Shown: positions 1 to 9,192 of the stretch, piece after piece
Position numbering within the stretch: the first letter of the stretch is position 1
Layout of the letters: every line of letters starts with the position of its first letter
NCBI GenBank assembly: GCA_029263435.1
Contig: JAJCXL010000089.1
Span: forward strand, 1-13,279
Direction: 5' to 3'
From: Acidobacteriota bacterium
GTDB taxonomy: Bacteria > Acidobacteriota > Vicinamibacteria > Marinacidobacterales > SMYC01
DNA length: 13,279 bases
The notes under the pieces: model-generated
Seen by the model: only the letters and a program-made list of their open reading frames with translations
Databases searched by the model: none
What the model was told of the DNA's origin: nothing
Program-made: the position numbers and the translations under genes

Positions 1-1
1 G

Positions 2-2275
2 GCCGTCCTCGTTTACTTGAGCGTCGCGGCGGAGCTTTCCTTCTTCTCGCCGCTTGCGTGGGGGGATCGGGTCTTCGTCGGAACCAACAGCCTCCTGAAC
101 CGAGTCGTCCCCGCGTTCGTGGCCGCGATGTCGCTCCTCGCTTTTGCCGCATTCGTGAGCTCTCATCGCCGGGCCCGAAGCATTACCGTCAAGAAGCAAA
201 CGAAGTGGATTGTTTGGGGAACCGGCTTCGGCACTCTGCCGTTCGCGCTCGTTTACGCGGTGCCTTACTTGTTCGGCATCGAGCCCGGACTCACGATGGA
301 ATTGTCCGTCGTGCCCTTCGCACTCATCCCGCTCTCTTTTGCTTACGCCATCGTCAAATACCGCCTCATGGACGTGGAAGTCCTGTTCAAGCGCGGCATG
401 GTGTTCACCCTGGCCACCGCCATCGTCGGCGGGCTCTACCTGGCCATGTTCGTCGCCGGTGCGCAATATCTGGTCGGCGACAAACACAGCACCGTCTTGG
501 CTCTGTTGTCCGCGATGGTCGTCGTGTTGATCTTCACTCCGATCAAGAGCCGTATCCAAGACGGCATCGATCGTCTTTTCTACCGCGAGCGCTACGACTA
601 TCGCCGCGCACTTCTCGCCTTCTCTCGCGATCTCAACGCCCACCTCGATCTGGATCATCTGTCGTCGCGCTTGGTAGAACGTATTTCAGACACGTTCGAG
701 GTCGAGAAAGTCGCGCTCTTGGTGTCATCCGCCGAGAACGCGTTGCGGCTTCAGGCGGGCCATGGGTTGAACGAGACCGAGCGCGCTAACCTCGATCTCG
801 GGGTGGATACGCCGCTTTACGCCCGCCTGGCGCGTGGCGAGGTCATCTACTACGGAGAGATCGACTGGAACCCGAATCGCAACTTTGCCAAAGGCGTTGC
901 GGGTGAGAGCCTTCCGATCGAGAACCTCCAATACGCGATCCCGTGTCGCTCACACGACAAAGTGGTCGGCGTGATTCTCCTCGGCAGGCGGTGGGATCTA
1001 AGCGCGCTGTCGAGTGAGGATATGGACCTTCTCGACATGCTATCGGGCCAAGCCGCGACCGCCCTCCAAAACGCGCGCCTCTACAATTCGCTGGAGCGCA
1101 AGGCAGCGGAGTTCGAAACGCTGAAGGAGCACAGCGAGAACACGATCGAGTCTCTCGAAGCGGGCATCCTCGTGCTCGACTTATCGGGCCGGATCGTGCG
1201 CTTCAACCGAGCTCTCGAGGCGCTCTATGGTCTGCCGCGCTTCGACGCCATCGGCAAGAACTTCGACGACGTGTTCCCCGTGTCCTTGTGTCAAGCATTG
1301 GTCGCGTCGCGAGGTCAGGCGTGGTGGACGGCGGGTGGCGCGAGCGGGATATCCCGGCTGAACTTGAAGAACCTCGATGGCGTCGAAAAAGTCGTTCGCC
1401 TCCAGGTCGCGCCTTTCGTCACGGATCAATCCGACAGCCGGACGGTGGAAGGAACCGAAAGGCCGGCGCGGGCCGCAAACGACAAGCCGGAAGGCACCGT
1501 CGTCATCTTCGAAGACATCACGACGCGGGTGGAGCTCGAGACCCGGCTGCAGCTGCGAGAGAAAATGGCGTCTCTAGGACTGCTCGCCGCAGGTGTGGCC
1601 CACGAAGTCAATACCCCTCTTACCGGGATCAGCAGCTTCACTCAGATGCTTCAGGACCAAACGTCCGAAAGCGACCCGAAAGCAAAGCTCCTGGACAAGA
1701 TTGAGCGACAGACCGAGCGCGCCTCCAAAATCGTGAATAACCTGTTGAACTTCGCGCGCCAGGGTCGCTCGAACTTCGTACCGGTGACACTCGACTCGGT
1801 GATCCGAGACGTGTTGTCCCTTCTCGAGCATCAGCTCGCGCAAGCACGCATTCAGGTACGGCTCGAGCTCGCGGAGGAGCTGCCCGCGGTCATGGGCGAT
1901 GAGAACAAGCTCCAGCAGGTGTTTCTCAATCTCATCCTCAACGCGCAAGACGCGATGCCCTCTGGTGGGTGGCTTACTTTGAGGACCTTCGCGGAGGGGG
2001 ACGATGTGGTCGCCTTCGTCTCCGACACGGGTCAGGGCATCGGAGACGAGGATGTGAAGCGTATCTACGATCCGTTCTTCACGACGAAGCGCGCCGGCTC
2101 GAGCGGCACCGGGCTAGGGCTCTCTATCACTTACGGTATCGTCCAAGAACACTCGGGTCACATCAACGTCGAGAGCTTGGTTGGAAAGGGGACCACCTTC
2201 TCGGTGCGGTTGGCCAAAGTCCACGAAGAGAAAGCTTCTGACCAGGCGCTCGGTCACGCTCGGCCGAGCCGGTGA
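2..2275 (+). CDS. Membrane sensor histidine kinase (GAF-PAS-HisKA-HATPase), 5' partial
   Basis: Sensor kinase that autophosphorylates on His and passes phosphate to a response regulator, almost certainly the NtrC-type protein encoded next. The frame is open to the window edge and the first possible start (TTG at 17) falls inside a hydrophobic stretch, so the true start probably lies upstream. Counting from codon 17: at least four or five membrane segments (about residues 29-48, 64-87, 93-113, 125-151, 155-173), a GAF-like domain (about 195-355), a PAS domain (about 372-500), and a HisKA H-box with the sequence GVAHEVNTP (His529). The HATPase domain shows an N-box (Asn642), a G1 box DTGQG (Asp670), DPFF (685-688) and GTGLG (697-701). 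All catalytic motifs look intact. Domain order and H-box resemble the NtrB/AtoS group. The ligand is not predictable; a membrane or GAF-sensed signal is inferred. Confidence 0.93.
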   Translation, partial: AVLVYLSVAAELSFFSPLAWGDRVFVGTNSLLNRVVPAFVAAMSLLAFAAFVSSHRRARSITVKKQTKWIVWGTGFGTLPFALVYAVPYLFGIEPGLTMELSVVPFALIPLSFAYAIVKYRLMDVEVLFKRGMVFTLATAIVGGLYLAMFVAGAQYLVGDKHSTVLALLSAMVVVLIFTPIKSRIQDGIDRLFYRERYDYRRALLAFSRDLNAHLDLDHLSSRLVERISDTFEVEKVALLVSSAENALRLQAGHGLNETERANLDLGVDTPLYARLARGEVIYYGEIDWNPNRNFAKGVAGESLPIENLQYAIPCRSHDKVVGVILLGRRWDLSALSSEDMDLLDMLSGQAATALQNARLYNSLERKAAEFETLKEHSENTIESLEAGILVLDLSGRIVRFNRALEALYGLPRFDAIGKNFDDVFPVSLCQALVASRGQAWWTAGGASGISRLNLKNLDGVEKVVRLQVAPFVTDQSDSRTVEGTERPARAANDKPEGTVVIFEDITTRVELETRLQLREKMASLGLLAAGVAHEVNTPLTGISSFTQMLQDQTSESDPKAKLLDKIERQTERASKIVNNLLNFARQGRSNFVPVTLDSVIRDVLSLLEHQLAQARIQVRLELAEELPAVMGDENKLQQVFLNLILNAQDAMPSGGWLTLRTFAEGDDVVAFVSDTGQGIGDEDVKRIYDPFFTTKRAGSSGTGLGLSITYGIVQEHSGHINVESLVGKGTTFSVRLAKVHEEKASDQALGHARPSR

Positions 2276-2390
2276 ATGACGCGCTTGTCGAGCGCCGCCT
2301 CCATCACTCGGGAGCGCGTGGTACCACCGAGCCCCTGGAGCCCTTGGAGATCAGGATCGACAAGATCGAAACGCGAGCACTCTCGAGACC

Positions 2391-3794
<1,404 letters not shown>

Positions 3795-3821
3795 TTCTCT
3801 AGACCCCGAAAGCGTGAAGCC

Positions 3822-5915
3822 GTGACGCCCGCGAAGCCACTGCATCGAGCGAAGTTTTACCTCGGCTGGCTTCTCCTCCTCCTGACCGCATCGGTCCTCG
3901 ATGCCGACGAGCGGATCGATCGTTTGTCCACCGTCCACAAGGACTGGATTCAAAAAGAAGTCGTCTACATCATCACCGAGCAGGAGCGAGATGTTTTCTT
4001 GTCGCTCGAGAGCGTCGACGAGCGAGCGCGGTTCATCGAGGCGTTTTGGCGCAAGCGCGACCCCAACCCGGCGACGCCGGAGAACGAGTTCAAGATCGAG
4101 CACTATCGACGGATCGACTACGCGAACACTTATCTCGGGCGGGACACGTTTAGGGAGGGGTGGCAAACCGATCGAGGCAGGTTCTACATCATTCTAGGAG
4201 AGCCCCGGGATATCCAACGCTTCGACGGCTACGCGGAGATCGTCGGGTCTCATCTCTGGTTCTATCAGGGCGACCCCCGCATGGGAACGCCGTCGTTCTT
4301 CTATTTGCTGTTCTTCAAGAAGAACGATTTCGGTGAGTTCCGCTTGTATCATCCGACGATCGACGGACCGCAAGCGCTTCTCACCGGAGATCTAGGCGTG
4401 CCCTCCTCGGATAATCGGGCGGCGATCCAAGCGCTCCGGGAAGTCTCGGGGGAGCTCGCGGTGGCGTCCCTGTCCTTCGACACCAGTGAATCGGCGGACA
4501 TCGTCGGTGGGCGCGCGTCGATCGGAAACGACATCATGATTGCCCGGATCGAAGAGTCTCCCAAACGCGCGATCCGCACCGACTACGCCGATGCCTGGAT
4601 GCGCTATGGAAACCGGGTCTCGGCCGACTACTCGTTCAACTTCGTTCCATCGCGCAACGATTTCTCCCTGTTGGCGATGCCGTCGGGCGCCTCTCTGGTG
4701 CATTTCAGCATCGAGATCGACCCTGAGAATTTTTCGGTCGAGACGGATGACGACAAATCGAAGTTTTACACGACGCTGGACATCAGCATCGAAGCAAGGA
4801 CCGAAGACGGTGTTTTGGTCGTCGCGACGGACAAGGAAGCGGTCATCGAGATGACGCCGAGTCAGATGAACGAGCTTCAATCGTTGGCCTTTGCCTATCA
4901 AGATGATTTCCTGCTCGTGCCCGGGATGCACACGGTCTCGGTCATCCTACGTAACCGAGTCATGCACCAATACACTGTCGCCGAGAAGACCCTCGAGGTC
5001 CCGGAGCTTTCGAGCTCCGAGCCTTCGCTCGTCGACGTCATCCTCGCTTTCGACAGCGAAATGCGCGCCCAACCTGCCGCACCAGGAAAGGTCTCGACCT
5101 ACCAGCTCGGGCGGACGCGCTTTCAGCCGGCGACCGACGGTCTGTTCGTGATTGGAGACACCGTCCACGTCATTACCCAAGCCTATGGCGCCTCGACCGA
5201 TCATGAGGTGTCGATTGAGCTGCTCGACGCCTCCGGCACGGTCTTGAAGTCGATTCGCGCCGCGGTCGGAGCGGATGGCCTCGTCGTCGACCATCTCAAG
5301 CTCGACTCGATGGTCGGCGGCTCCTATGAAGTCGTCGGACGGTTGCTCTCGCCGACAGGACAGCTCCTCTCTTCGAGGCGAACGCCTCTCGTGGTCTCCC
5401 CGCGCTCCTCGGCCGCGCGTCCCGGTTTCGTCTACCGACGCGGTCTCAATACGAGTATTCCCGGTCTCGTGGACTTCATGCGGGGAGAGCAGTTTTGGAA
5501 TCTGGGGATGCTGGATCGAGCGACGCAATCGTTCGAGGCGGCGGTGGGCTCCGGAAACGATCGGCTGGTGCCGGCGCGGTGGAAGCTCGCCAATGCTTAT
5601 CTCCGTCAGCAGCGCCCGGATGACGCGCTCGCGCTACTTCAACCGCTCGAAGAAGCGTTTGGCGAGCAGTTCGAAGTCATCGCAGGACTAGGCTTCACCA
5701 AGTACATGAAGGGCGACTTCTCGGGGGCCGTTTCTTATCTGACCCGTGCGCGTGGGCTCTCGCCTCCGGACGCGATGCTCCTGAACGCATTGGCCGATAG
5801 CCACGAGCAGACGGGCGATCCGGAAGCCGCGAGAGAAGCCTATGCCCGCTCTCTCGAGCTCGTCCCCGAACAACCCGCCGTCAAGCAACGACTGGCGTCG
5901 TTGGATGGCCGCTAG
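3822..5915 (+). CDS. Secreted GWxTD-domain protein with C-terminal TPRs
   Basis: Exported protein of the GWxTD-domain family, whose biochemical role is not established. The GTG start at 3822 is followed by a signal peptide: a basic n-region, then a leucine-rich core (about residues 14-24) and a likely cleavage site just before residue 30. The GWxTD module covers about 35-150; it includes FWRKRDP and the name motif GWQTD at 113-117, followed by RGRFYIILGEP. The middle (about 190-530) looks like beta-rich extracellular sequence with no recognised enzyme motif. The C-terminus (about 547-697) has TPR-like repeats, suggesting protein-protein binding in the periplasm. The gene starts 27 bp after the sigma-54 activator gene and ends 20 bp before the thioesterase gene, so it is probably cotranscribed with them. 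No catalytic residues can be assigned. The family call is sure; the function is not. Confidence 0.88.
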   Translation: MTPAKPLHRAKFYLGWLLLLLTASVLDADERIDRLSTVHKDWIQKEVVYIITEQERDVFLSLESVDERARFIEAFWRKRDPNPATPENEFKIEHYRRIDYANTYLGRDTFREGWQTDRGRFYIILGEPRDIQRFDGYAEIVGSHLWFYQGDPRMGTPSFFYLLFFKKNDFGEFRLYHPTIDGPQALLTGDLGVPSSDNRAAIQALREVSGELAVASLSFDTSESADIVGGRASIGNDIMIARIEESPKRAIRTDYADAWMRYGNRVSADYSFNFVPSRNDFSLLAMPSGASLVHFSIEIDPENFSVETDDDKSKFYTTLDISIEARTEDGVLVVATDKEAVIEMTPSQMNELQSLAFAYQDDFLLVPGMHTVSVILRNRVMHQYTVAEKTLEVPELSSSEPSLVDVILAFDSEMRAQPAAPGKVSTYQLGRTRFQPATDGLFVIGDTVHVITQAYGASTDHEVSIELLDASGTVLKSIRAAVGADGLVVDHLKLDSMVGGSYEVVGRLLSPTGQLLSSRRTPLVVSPRSSAARPGFVYRRGLNTSIPGLVDFMRGEQFWNLGMLDRATQSFEAAVGSGNDRLVPARWKLANAYLRQQRPDDALALLQPLEEAFGEQFEVIAGLGFTKYMKGDFSGAVSYLTRARGLSPPDAMLLNALADSHEQTGDPEAAREAYARSLELVPEQPAVKQRLASLDGR

Positions 5916-5935
5916 AATCGCCCAAAGGTACTCTC

Positions 5936-6355
5936 GTGGTGGCATTCAAGAGCATCCAAAAGATTCGGTTCGACGATGTCGACGGCGCGGGGATCGTCTA
6001 CTACCCGCAATATTTTCATTTGTGCCACAAAGCGTTCGAGGATTTCTTCGACGATTCGGCTCATGTCTCTTATCCCGAGCTCATCCGCGTTCGGCGGATC
6101 GGTTTCCCGACGGTGGCGATCCAAAGCGAGTTCCACGCCCCGCTCGCTTATGGTGATATCGCGGTAGTGGAGCTCACCGTTTTGACGATCGGCAAGACCT
6201 CGGTAAAGCTTGGCTATGACATTCGGCGACAGCGAGACGGCCAGCTTTGCTTCAACGCCGATATTACGAACGTGTTGGTTGGGCTCGATGACCTGAGGCC
6301 CAGGCCGATCGAAAACGACCTGCGCGACGTCTTCACGAACCTCCTCACCGACTGA
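5936..6355 (+). CDS. Hotdog-fold acyl-CoA thioesterase (YbgC/4-hydroxybenzoyl-CoA thioesterase type)
   Basis: Small cytoplasmic thioesterase (139 aa) that hydrolyses an acyl- or aroyl-CoA to the free acid and CoA. The N-terminal signature reads RFDDVDGAGIVYYPQYF; Asp16 matches the catalytic Asp in the EDTD/GDCD position of YbgC and 4-hydroxybenzoyl-CoA thioesterase, and the following GIVYYP matches the active-site helix entry. Length is typical of the single-hotdog family. The start is one of two adjacent GTG codons (5936 or 5939); AAAGG at 5924-5928 sits 7 nt before the first. It is the last gene of the + strand operon, just ahead of a strong hairpin. Substrate cannot be read from sequence; short-chain or aromatic acyl-CoA are both possible. 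No Tol-Pal genes accompany it here, so calling it ybgC would be unsupported. Confidence 0.88.
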   Translation: MVAFKSIQKIRFDDVDGAGIVYYPQYFHLCHKAFEDFFDDSAHVSYPELIRVRRIGFPTVAIQSEFHAPLAYGDIAVVELTVLTIGKTSVKLGYDIRRQRDGQLCFNADITNVLVGLDDLRPRPIENDLRDVFTNLLTD

Positions 6356-6391
6356 AGCGAGTCTCAGCGCTCGAGGCCGCGGGAAGATCTG

Positions 6392-6436
6392 CTCTTCGGC
6401 CGAGCCCGGCGGTTGGCCGCCGAGCTCGGAGAAGAG
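6392..6436. terminator. Strong GC-rich hairpin between convergent genes
   Basis: Three stacked stems close on a TTGG loop: CTCTTC (6392-6397) with GAAGAG (6431-6436), CCGAGC (6400-6405) with GCTCGG (6424-6429), and CGGCGG (6407-6412) with CCGCCG (6417-6422). That is 18 base pairs, broken only by a GG/A internal loop and a C/A mismatch. It sits between the stop codons of two convergent genes (6355 and 6458), the place expected for a bidirectional terminator. Neither side has a proper T-run, so intrinsic termination is not certain; it could instead protect mRNA 3' ends. Confidence 0.6.
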
Positions 6437-6457
6437 AAAATCTACTACCCTTGACCC

Positions 6458-7360
6458 TTACTTGAGTGAGGTCAACGCCGCCTGAGCCATCGCGGCCTGC
6501 TGGCTCTCAGGCGCGACTTCTACGACCTTCTCGAAAGCGGCGGCGGCTTGCTCCATGTCGCCGGTATTGAGGTAGGCATAGGCCAGCTTCAAGTGACCGT
6601 CGGCCCAGTCCGGCTTGCGCTCGACGGCGACCTGATAGAACTCGATCGCTTTCGCCGCGTTTCCTCGATTGAAGTAAATCTCAGCGACGTTGAAGGGGAT
6701 GATCTCGTCCTCGGTCTGATCGATCGCTTTTTCGAAATAGGTGATCGCTTCGTCGAAATTCTGTTCCTCGACGAGGATGTTGCCGATCGTGACCAACGCG
6801 CCAGTGTGCATGGGCTCGTACTCGAGGACGGTCTCGAACGCTGCCCTCGACTTTTCGAAGTCCTTGGTCATGAAATGCACGTTACCGATGAGTAGATTGA
6901 CCTGGTAAAGCGTGGGGTCGTCCGCGAGCGTTTGCTCGTAGATGACGAGGGCTTCGTCGTACTTGCCTTCCTCGAACAAGGCGTTGGCCTCGCCCAGGAC
7001 AGAGGCGCCACCGCCACCCGCCGCGGGGCCGGCGGCCGTGGGCTCCATGGTGATATTCATCTGAGGATTGCGCCCGCGGCCCTTGACCGTCTGTTGATAG
7101 GCCTGGGCGGCAAAGCCGTCGGCGGCGAAAGCGAACTCGTAGGTTCCATTTCGAAACCCCATGATCGCCCATTTACCATCGTCGCCACTGACGGCTTCCA
7201 GCGTCTTGCCGTCGCCGGTGGCGGTGATTCTGGCACCGACGATGGGGTTTCCCGAGGTGTCGATGGTCGAGCCGGTGACCCTTCCGGTGCCCATCTGGGC
7301 AAAGGCGGTGGTGCTCGCGAGGGCGAGCCCGATGAGCAGTGTCAAGCTTCGGTTAGCCAT
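6458..7360 (-). CDS. Exported carboxypeptidase-regulatory-like domain plus TPR protein
   Basis: Secreted or periplasmic protein of 300 aa with no enzyme motif. A clear signal peptide ends AFA before Gln22. Residues about 25-107 form a carboxypeptidase-regulatory-like beta-sandwich with the usual GRVTGSTIDTSGNPIVGA opening, a domain often used for binding or display at the cell surface. A Gly/Ala/Pro linker (about 108-122) leads to five consecutive TPRs (about 123-298), each with the A-x-x-x-F/Y/I-E pattern. The ATG at 7358-7360 is preceded on the minus strand by GGAG (7371-7368) with a 7-nt gap, which fixes the start. The gene stands alone: it converges with the thioesterase operon and diverges from the DUF4388 gene. 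The likely role is a scaffold in the envelope; this is inference. Confidence 0.88.
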   Translation of the reverse strand: MANRSLTLLIGLALASTTAFAQMGTGRVTGSTIDTSGNPIVGARITATGDGKTLEAVSGDDGKWAIMGFRNGTYEFAFAADGFAAQAYQQTVKGRGRNPQMNITMEPTAAGPAAGGGGASVLGEANALFEEGKYDEALVIYEQTLADDPTLYQVNLLIGNVHFMTKDFEKSRAAFETVLEYEPMHTGALVTIGNILVEEQNFDEAITYFEKAIDQTEDEIIPFNVAEIYFNRGNAAKAIEFYQVAVERKPDWADGHLKLAYAYLNTGDMEQAAAAFEKVVEVAPESQQAAMAQAALTSLK

Positions 7361-7420
7361 GAGAATTCTCCACGATTTCGAATCGCCACGAGGTAGGAGT
7401 GGCGAGAAAGTGTATGCACC

Positions 7421-7426
7421 ATTATA
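7421..7426 (-). promoter_or_regulatory. Probable -10 element for the TPR protein gene
   Basis: On the minus strand this reads TATAAT, a perfect sigma-70 -10 hexamer in otherwise GC-rich DNA, about 60 bp upstream of the ATG at 7360. Transcription would start near 7414, giving a leader of roughly 54 nt that includes the GGAG ribosome site. No good -35 hexamer lies 16-18 bp upstream, so the call rests on the -10 and position alone. Confidence 0.45.
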
Positions 7427-7519
7427 GACCAGGGGGGCGAGGAAGCGCGGAATCTGGCATTTTAGCGGGGCTCTCGGCGCGCTTTGACCCCCATCGTTTT
7501 GCTATGCTAGCGTCACGTC

Positions 7520-8089
7520 ATGGCATCGAAACGGGGAGCGGCCGAGCTCGAGGGGCAAATTCGGGAATTCAGCTTGCTCGAGATCGTGCAGTTCTTGAGC
7601 GGGTCGCGAAAAACCGGAATCCTTCACATGCGCGCGTCGGAGGGCGACCCCGGAGCCATTTTCTTCGCGGAGGGCACCATCGTTCACGCGACCGTGGGGC
7701 CGATTTCGGGCGAGGAAGCGTTTTACGCGCTCATGCAGTGGCGAGAAGGCCATTTTAGCTTCGAGCCCGACCAGCTCACCGATGAGAGGACTGTCCGCCA
7801 AGGCAGCACGAATCTATTGCTCGAGGGCGCGCGGCGCGAGGACGAGTGGGCCGTATTATCGGAGCACATTCCGAGCGTTGACTTGATCCCCGAGTTCTTG
7901 CTCCCGACCGACGGTGAGACCGGCAAGCAGATCACCCTCAACACGAGTGAGTGGGTCGTCTTGTCCAAGATCGACGGTGAGCGCAGCGTGAAGGAAGTGG
8001 CCGCGGCCGCATCGCTGTCCGAGTTTCACACGTGTCGTCTCATATATCCTCTCATCGTGAACAATCTGATTCGCCTGCGAAAGCCGTAA
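7520..8089 (+). CDS. DUF4388 (PATAN-like) domain protein
   Basis: Cytoplasmic protein of 189 aa with an N-terminal DUF4388 domain (about residues 9-100). Typical features are the opening LEGQIREFSLLEIVQFL, the SRKTGILHM strand, GAIFFAEGTIVHATVG and the EEAFYALMQWREGHFSFEP stretch. Relatives occur in signalling proteins of myxobacteria, cyanobacteria and acidobacteria, sometimes attached to receiver domains. The C-terminal part (about 135-189) looks like a small helical, winged-helix-like domain: SEWVVLSKIDGERSVKEVA and a final LIVNNLIRLRKP. No catalytic residue is visible; a regulatory or adaptor role is inferred from family. No Shine-Dalgarno is visible before ATG 7520, and a TATGCT hexamer lies at 7503-7508. 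It ends 34 bp before hemE and is probably cotranscribed with it. Confidence 0.85.
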   Translation: MASKRGAAELEGQIREFSLLEIVQFLSGSRKTGILHMRASEGDPGAIFFAEGTIVHATVGPISGEEAFYALMQWREGHFSFEPDQLTDERTVRQGSTNLLLEGARREDEWAVLSEHIPSVDLIPEFLLPTDGETGKQITLNTSEWVVLSKIDGERSVKEVAAAASLSEFHTCRLIYPLIVNNLIRLRKP

Positions 8090-8123
8090 CGGCTGAGTAC
8101 CCCGACCGACGACGACCCATTCG

Positions 8124-9158
8124 ATGGCAGCCCCTGCGAACGACCTATTTCTCAAAGCCTGCCGCGGCGAAGCCGTGGCTCACACTCCCGTGTGGTTCAT
8201 GCGTCAAGCCGGCCGCTACATGGAGGAGTATCAGGCGATCCGAAAAAGCCACACCTTGCTCGAGATTTGTCGAACCCCCGAGCTCGCGGTGCAGGTCACG
8301 CTCCAGCCCGTCGACAAACATGCGGTGGACGCGGCCATCTTGTTCTCGGATTTGCTGGTACCGCTGGAGCCATTGGGTATTCACGTCGAGTTCGTGAAGG
8401 GCGAAGGGCCTCGGATAGATAATCCCATTCGCACGGAAGCCGACATCGACGCGCTCCGCCCCGTCGATCCGCACGAGTCGCTCGGGTTTACCCTCGAGAC
8501 GATCCGATTGTTGAGAGGCGAGCTGCGGGTGCCGCTCATCGGCTTCGCGGGAGCGCCGTTCACCCTCGCTTCCTATGCGATCGAAGGCGGTCCTTCGAAA
8601 GACTTCGCGCGGACGAAGGCGCTGATGTTCGACCACCCGAAAGCGTGGCATCGGTTGGCGGGGACGCTCGCGACGTGCGTCGAAGATTATTTACTCGCTC
8701 AAGTGGAGGCCGGCGCCCAGGCCGTGCAGCTATTCGACTCCTGGGTTGGAGCGCTCTCGCCGAGCGACTATCGCGAGCTCGTTGCGCCGCACACGCAACG
8801 GATTCTAAGGCGCTTGGGCGAGACCGGTGTGCCGCGCATCCACTTCGGCACTAATACCACGGGACTATTGCAAGAGATGAAAAAGGATGCCGACGTCGTC
8901 GGGCTGGACTGGCGAGTGGATCTCGACACCCAATGGGACGCGCTCGGGCCATCGGTCGCCGTTCAAGGTAACCTCGACCCGTTGGCTCTCATGGCCTCGC
9001 GCGAGGTGTTGAGCGCGAAGGCCGACGACATCCTTCGCCGTGCGGCCGGCCGTCGCGGTCATATCTTCAATTTGGGCCACGGGATCCTACCGCAGACTCC
9101 GGTCGACAACGTGTCTTTTCTCGTCGAGCATATCCACCGAGCTACGAGCTCGGGCTGA
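8124..9158 (+). CDS. hemE: Uroporphyrinogen decarboxylase
   Basis: Converts uroporphyrinogen III to coproporphyrinogen III by removing four acetate carboxyls; cytoplasmic, cofactor-free, in heme and siroheme-branch tetrapyrrole synthesis. The 344-aa length is standard. Signature PVWFMRQAGRY lies at residues 22-32, with substrate-binding Arg27 and Arg31. Asp76 in ILFSDLL is the catalytic aspartate, Tyr151 lies in the GAPFTLASYAIEGG segment, and VGLDWR, QGNLDP and FNLGHGI (His319) complete the active site. All family-invariant positions I can check are present. The start ATG 8124 is reasonable although the ribosome site is weak. It follows the DUF4388 gene by 34 bp and precedes hemG by 23 bp, so the three likely share a transcript. 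Its 3' end carries one copy of a short duplicated sequence shared with the start of hemG. Confidence 0.97.
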   Translation: MAAPANDLFLKACRGEAVAHTPVWFMRQAGRYMEEYQAIRKSHTLLEICRTPELAVQVTLQPVDKHAVDAAILFSDLLVPLEPLGIHVEFVKGEGPRIDNPIRTEADIDALRPVDPHESLGFTLETIRLLRGELRVPLIGFAGAPFTLASYAIEGGPSKDFARTKALMFDHPKAWHRLAGTLATCVEDYLLAQVEAGAQAVQLFDSWVGALSPSDYRELVAPHTQRILRRLGETGVPRIHFGTNTTGLLQEMKKDADVVGLDWRVDLDTQWDALGPSVAVQGNLDPLALMASREVLSAKADDILRRAAGRRGHIFNLGHGILPQTPVDNVSFLVEHIHRATSSG

Positions 9159-9192
9159 TTGGAGAGCGCGAGCTCGGGCTGATGCGAGAGAC
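9145..9192 (+). repeat. 24-bp imperfect tandem duplication at the hemE/hemG junction
   Basis: Unit one (9145-9168) and unit two (9169-9192) share a perfect 15-bp start, CGAGCTCGGGCTGAT, and match at 20 of 24 positions. Unit one holds the hemE stop TGA (9156-9158). Unit two holds a second in-frame TGA (9180-9182) that overlaps the hemG start as TGATG. The layout suggests an ancestral overlapping stop/start that was separated when the segment duplicated. Confidence 0.85.

Noticed and set aside
2323..2347. Palindrome GTGGTACCAC and a 9-bp tandem repeat (GAGCCCCTG/GAGCCCTTG) between the kinase and regulator genes
   Set aside because: Short, unremarkable in GC-rich DNA, and no promoter element accompanies them; not strong enough to call an operator.
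6932..7396. Plus-strand open frames opposite the exported TPR protein (also 6548-6895)
   Set aside because: The minus-strand gene has a signal peptide, ribosome site and clear repeats; the plus frames show no domain or ribosome site.
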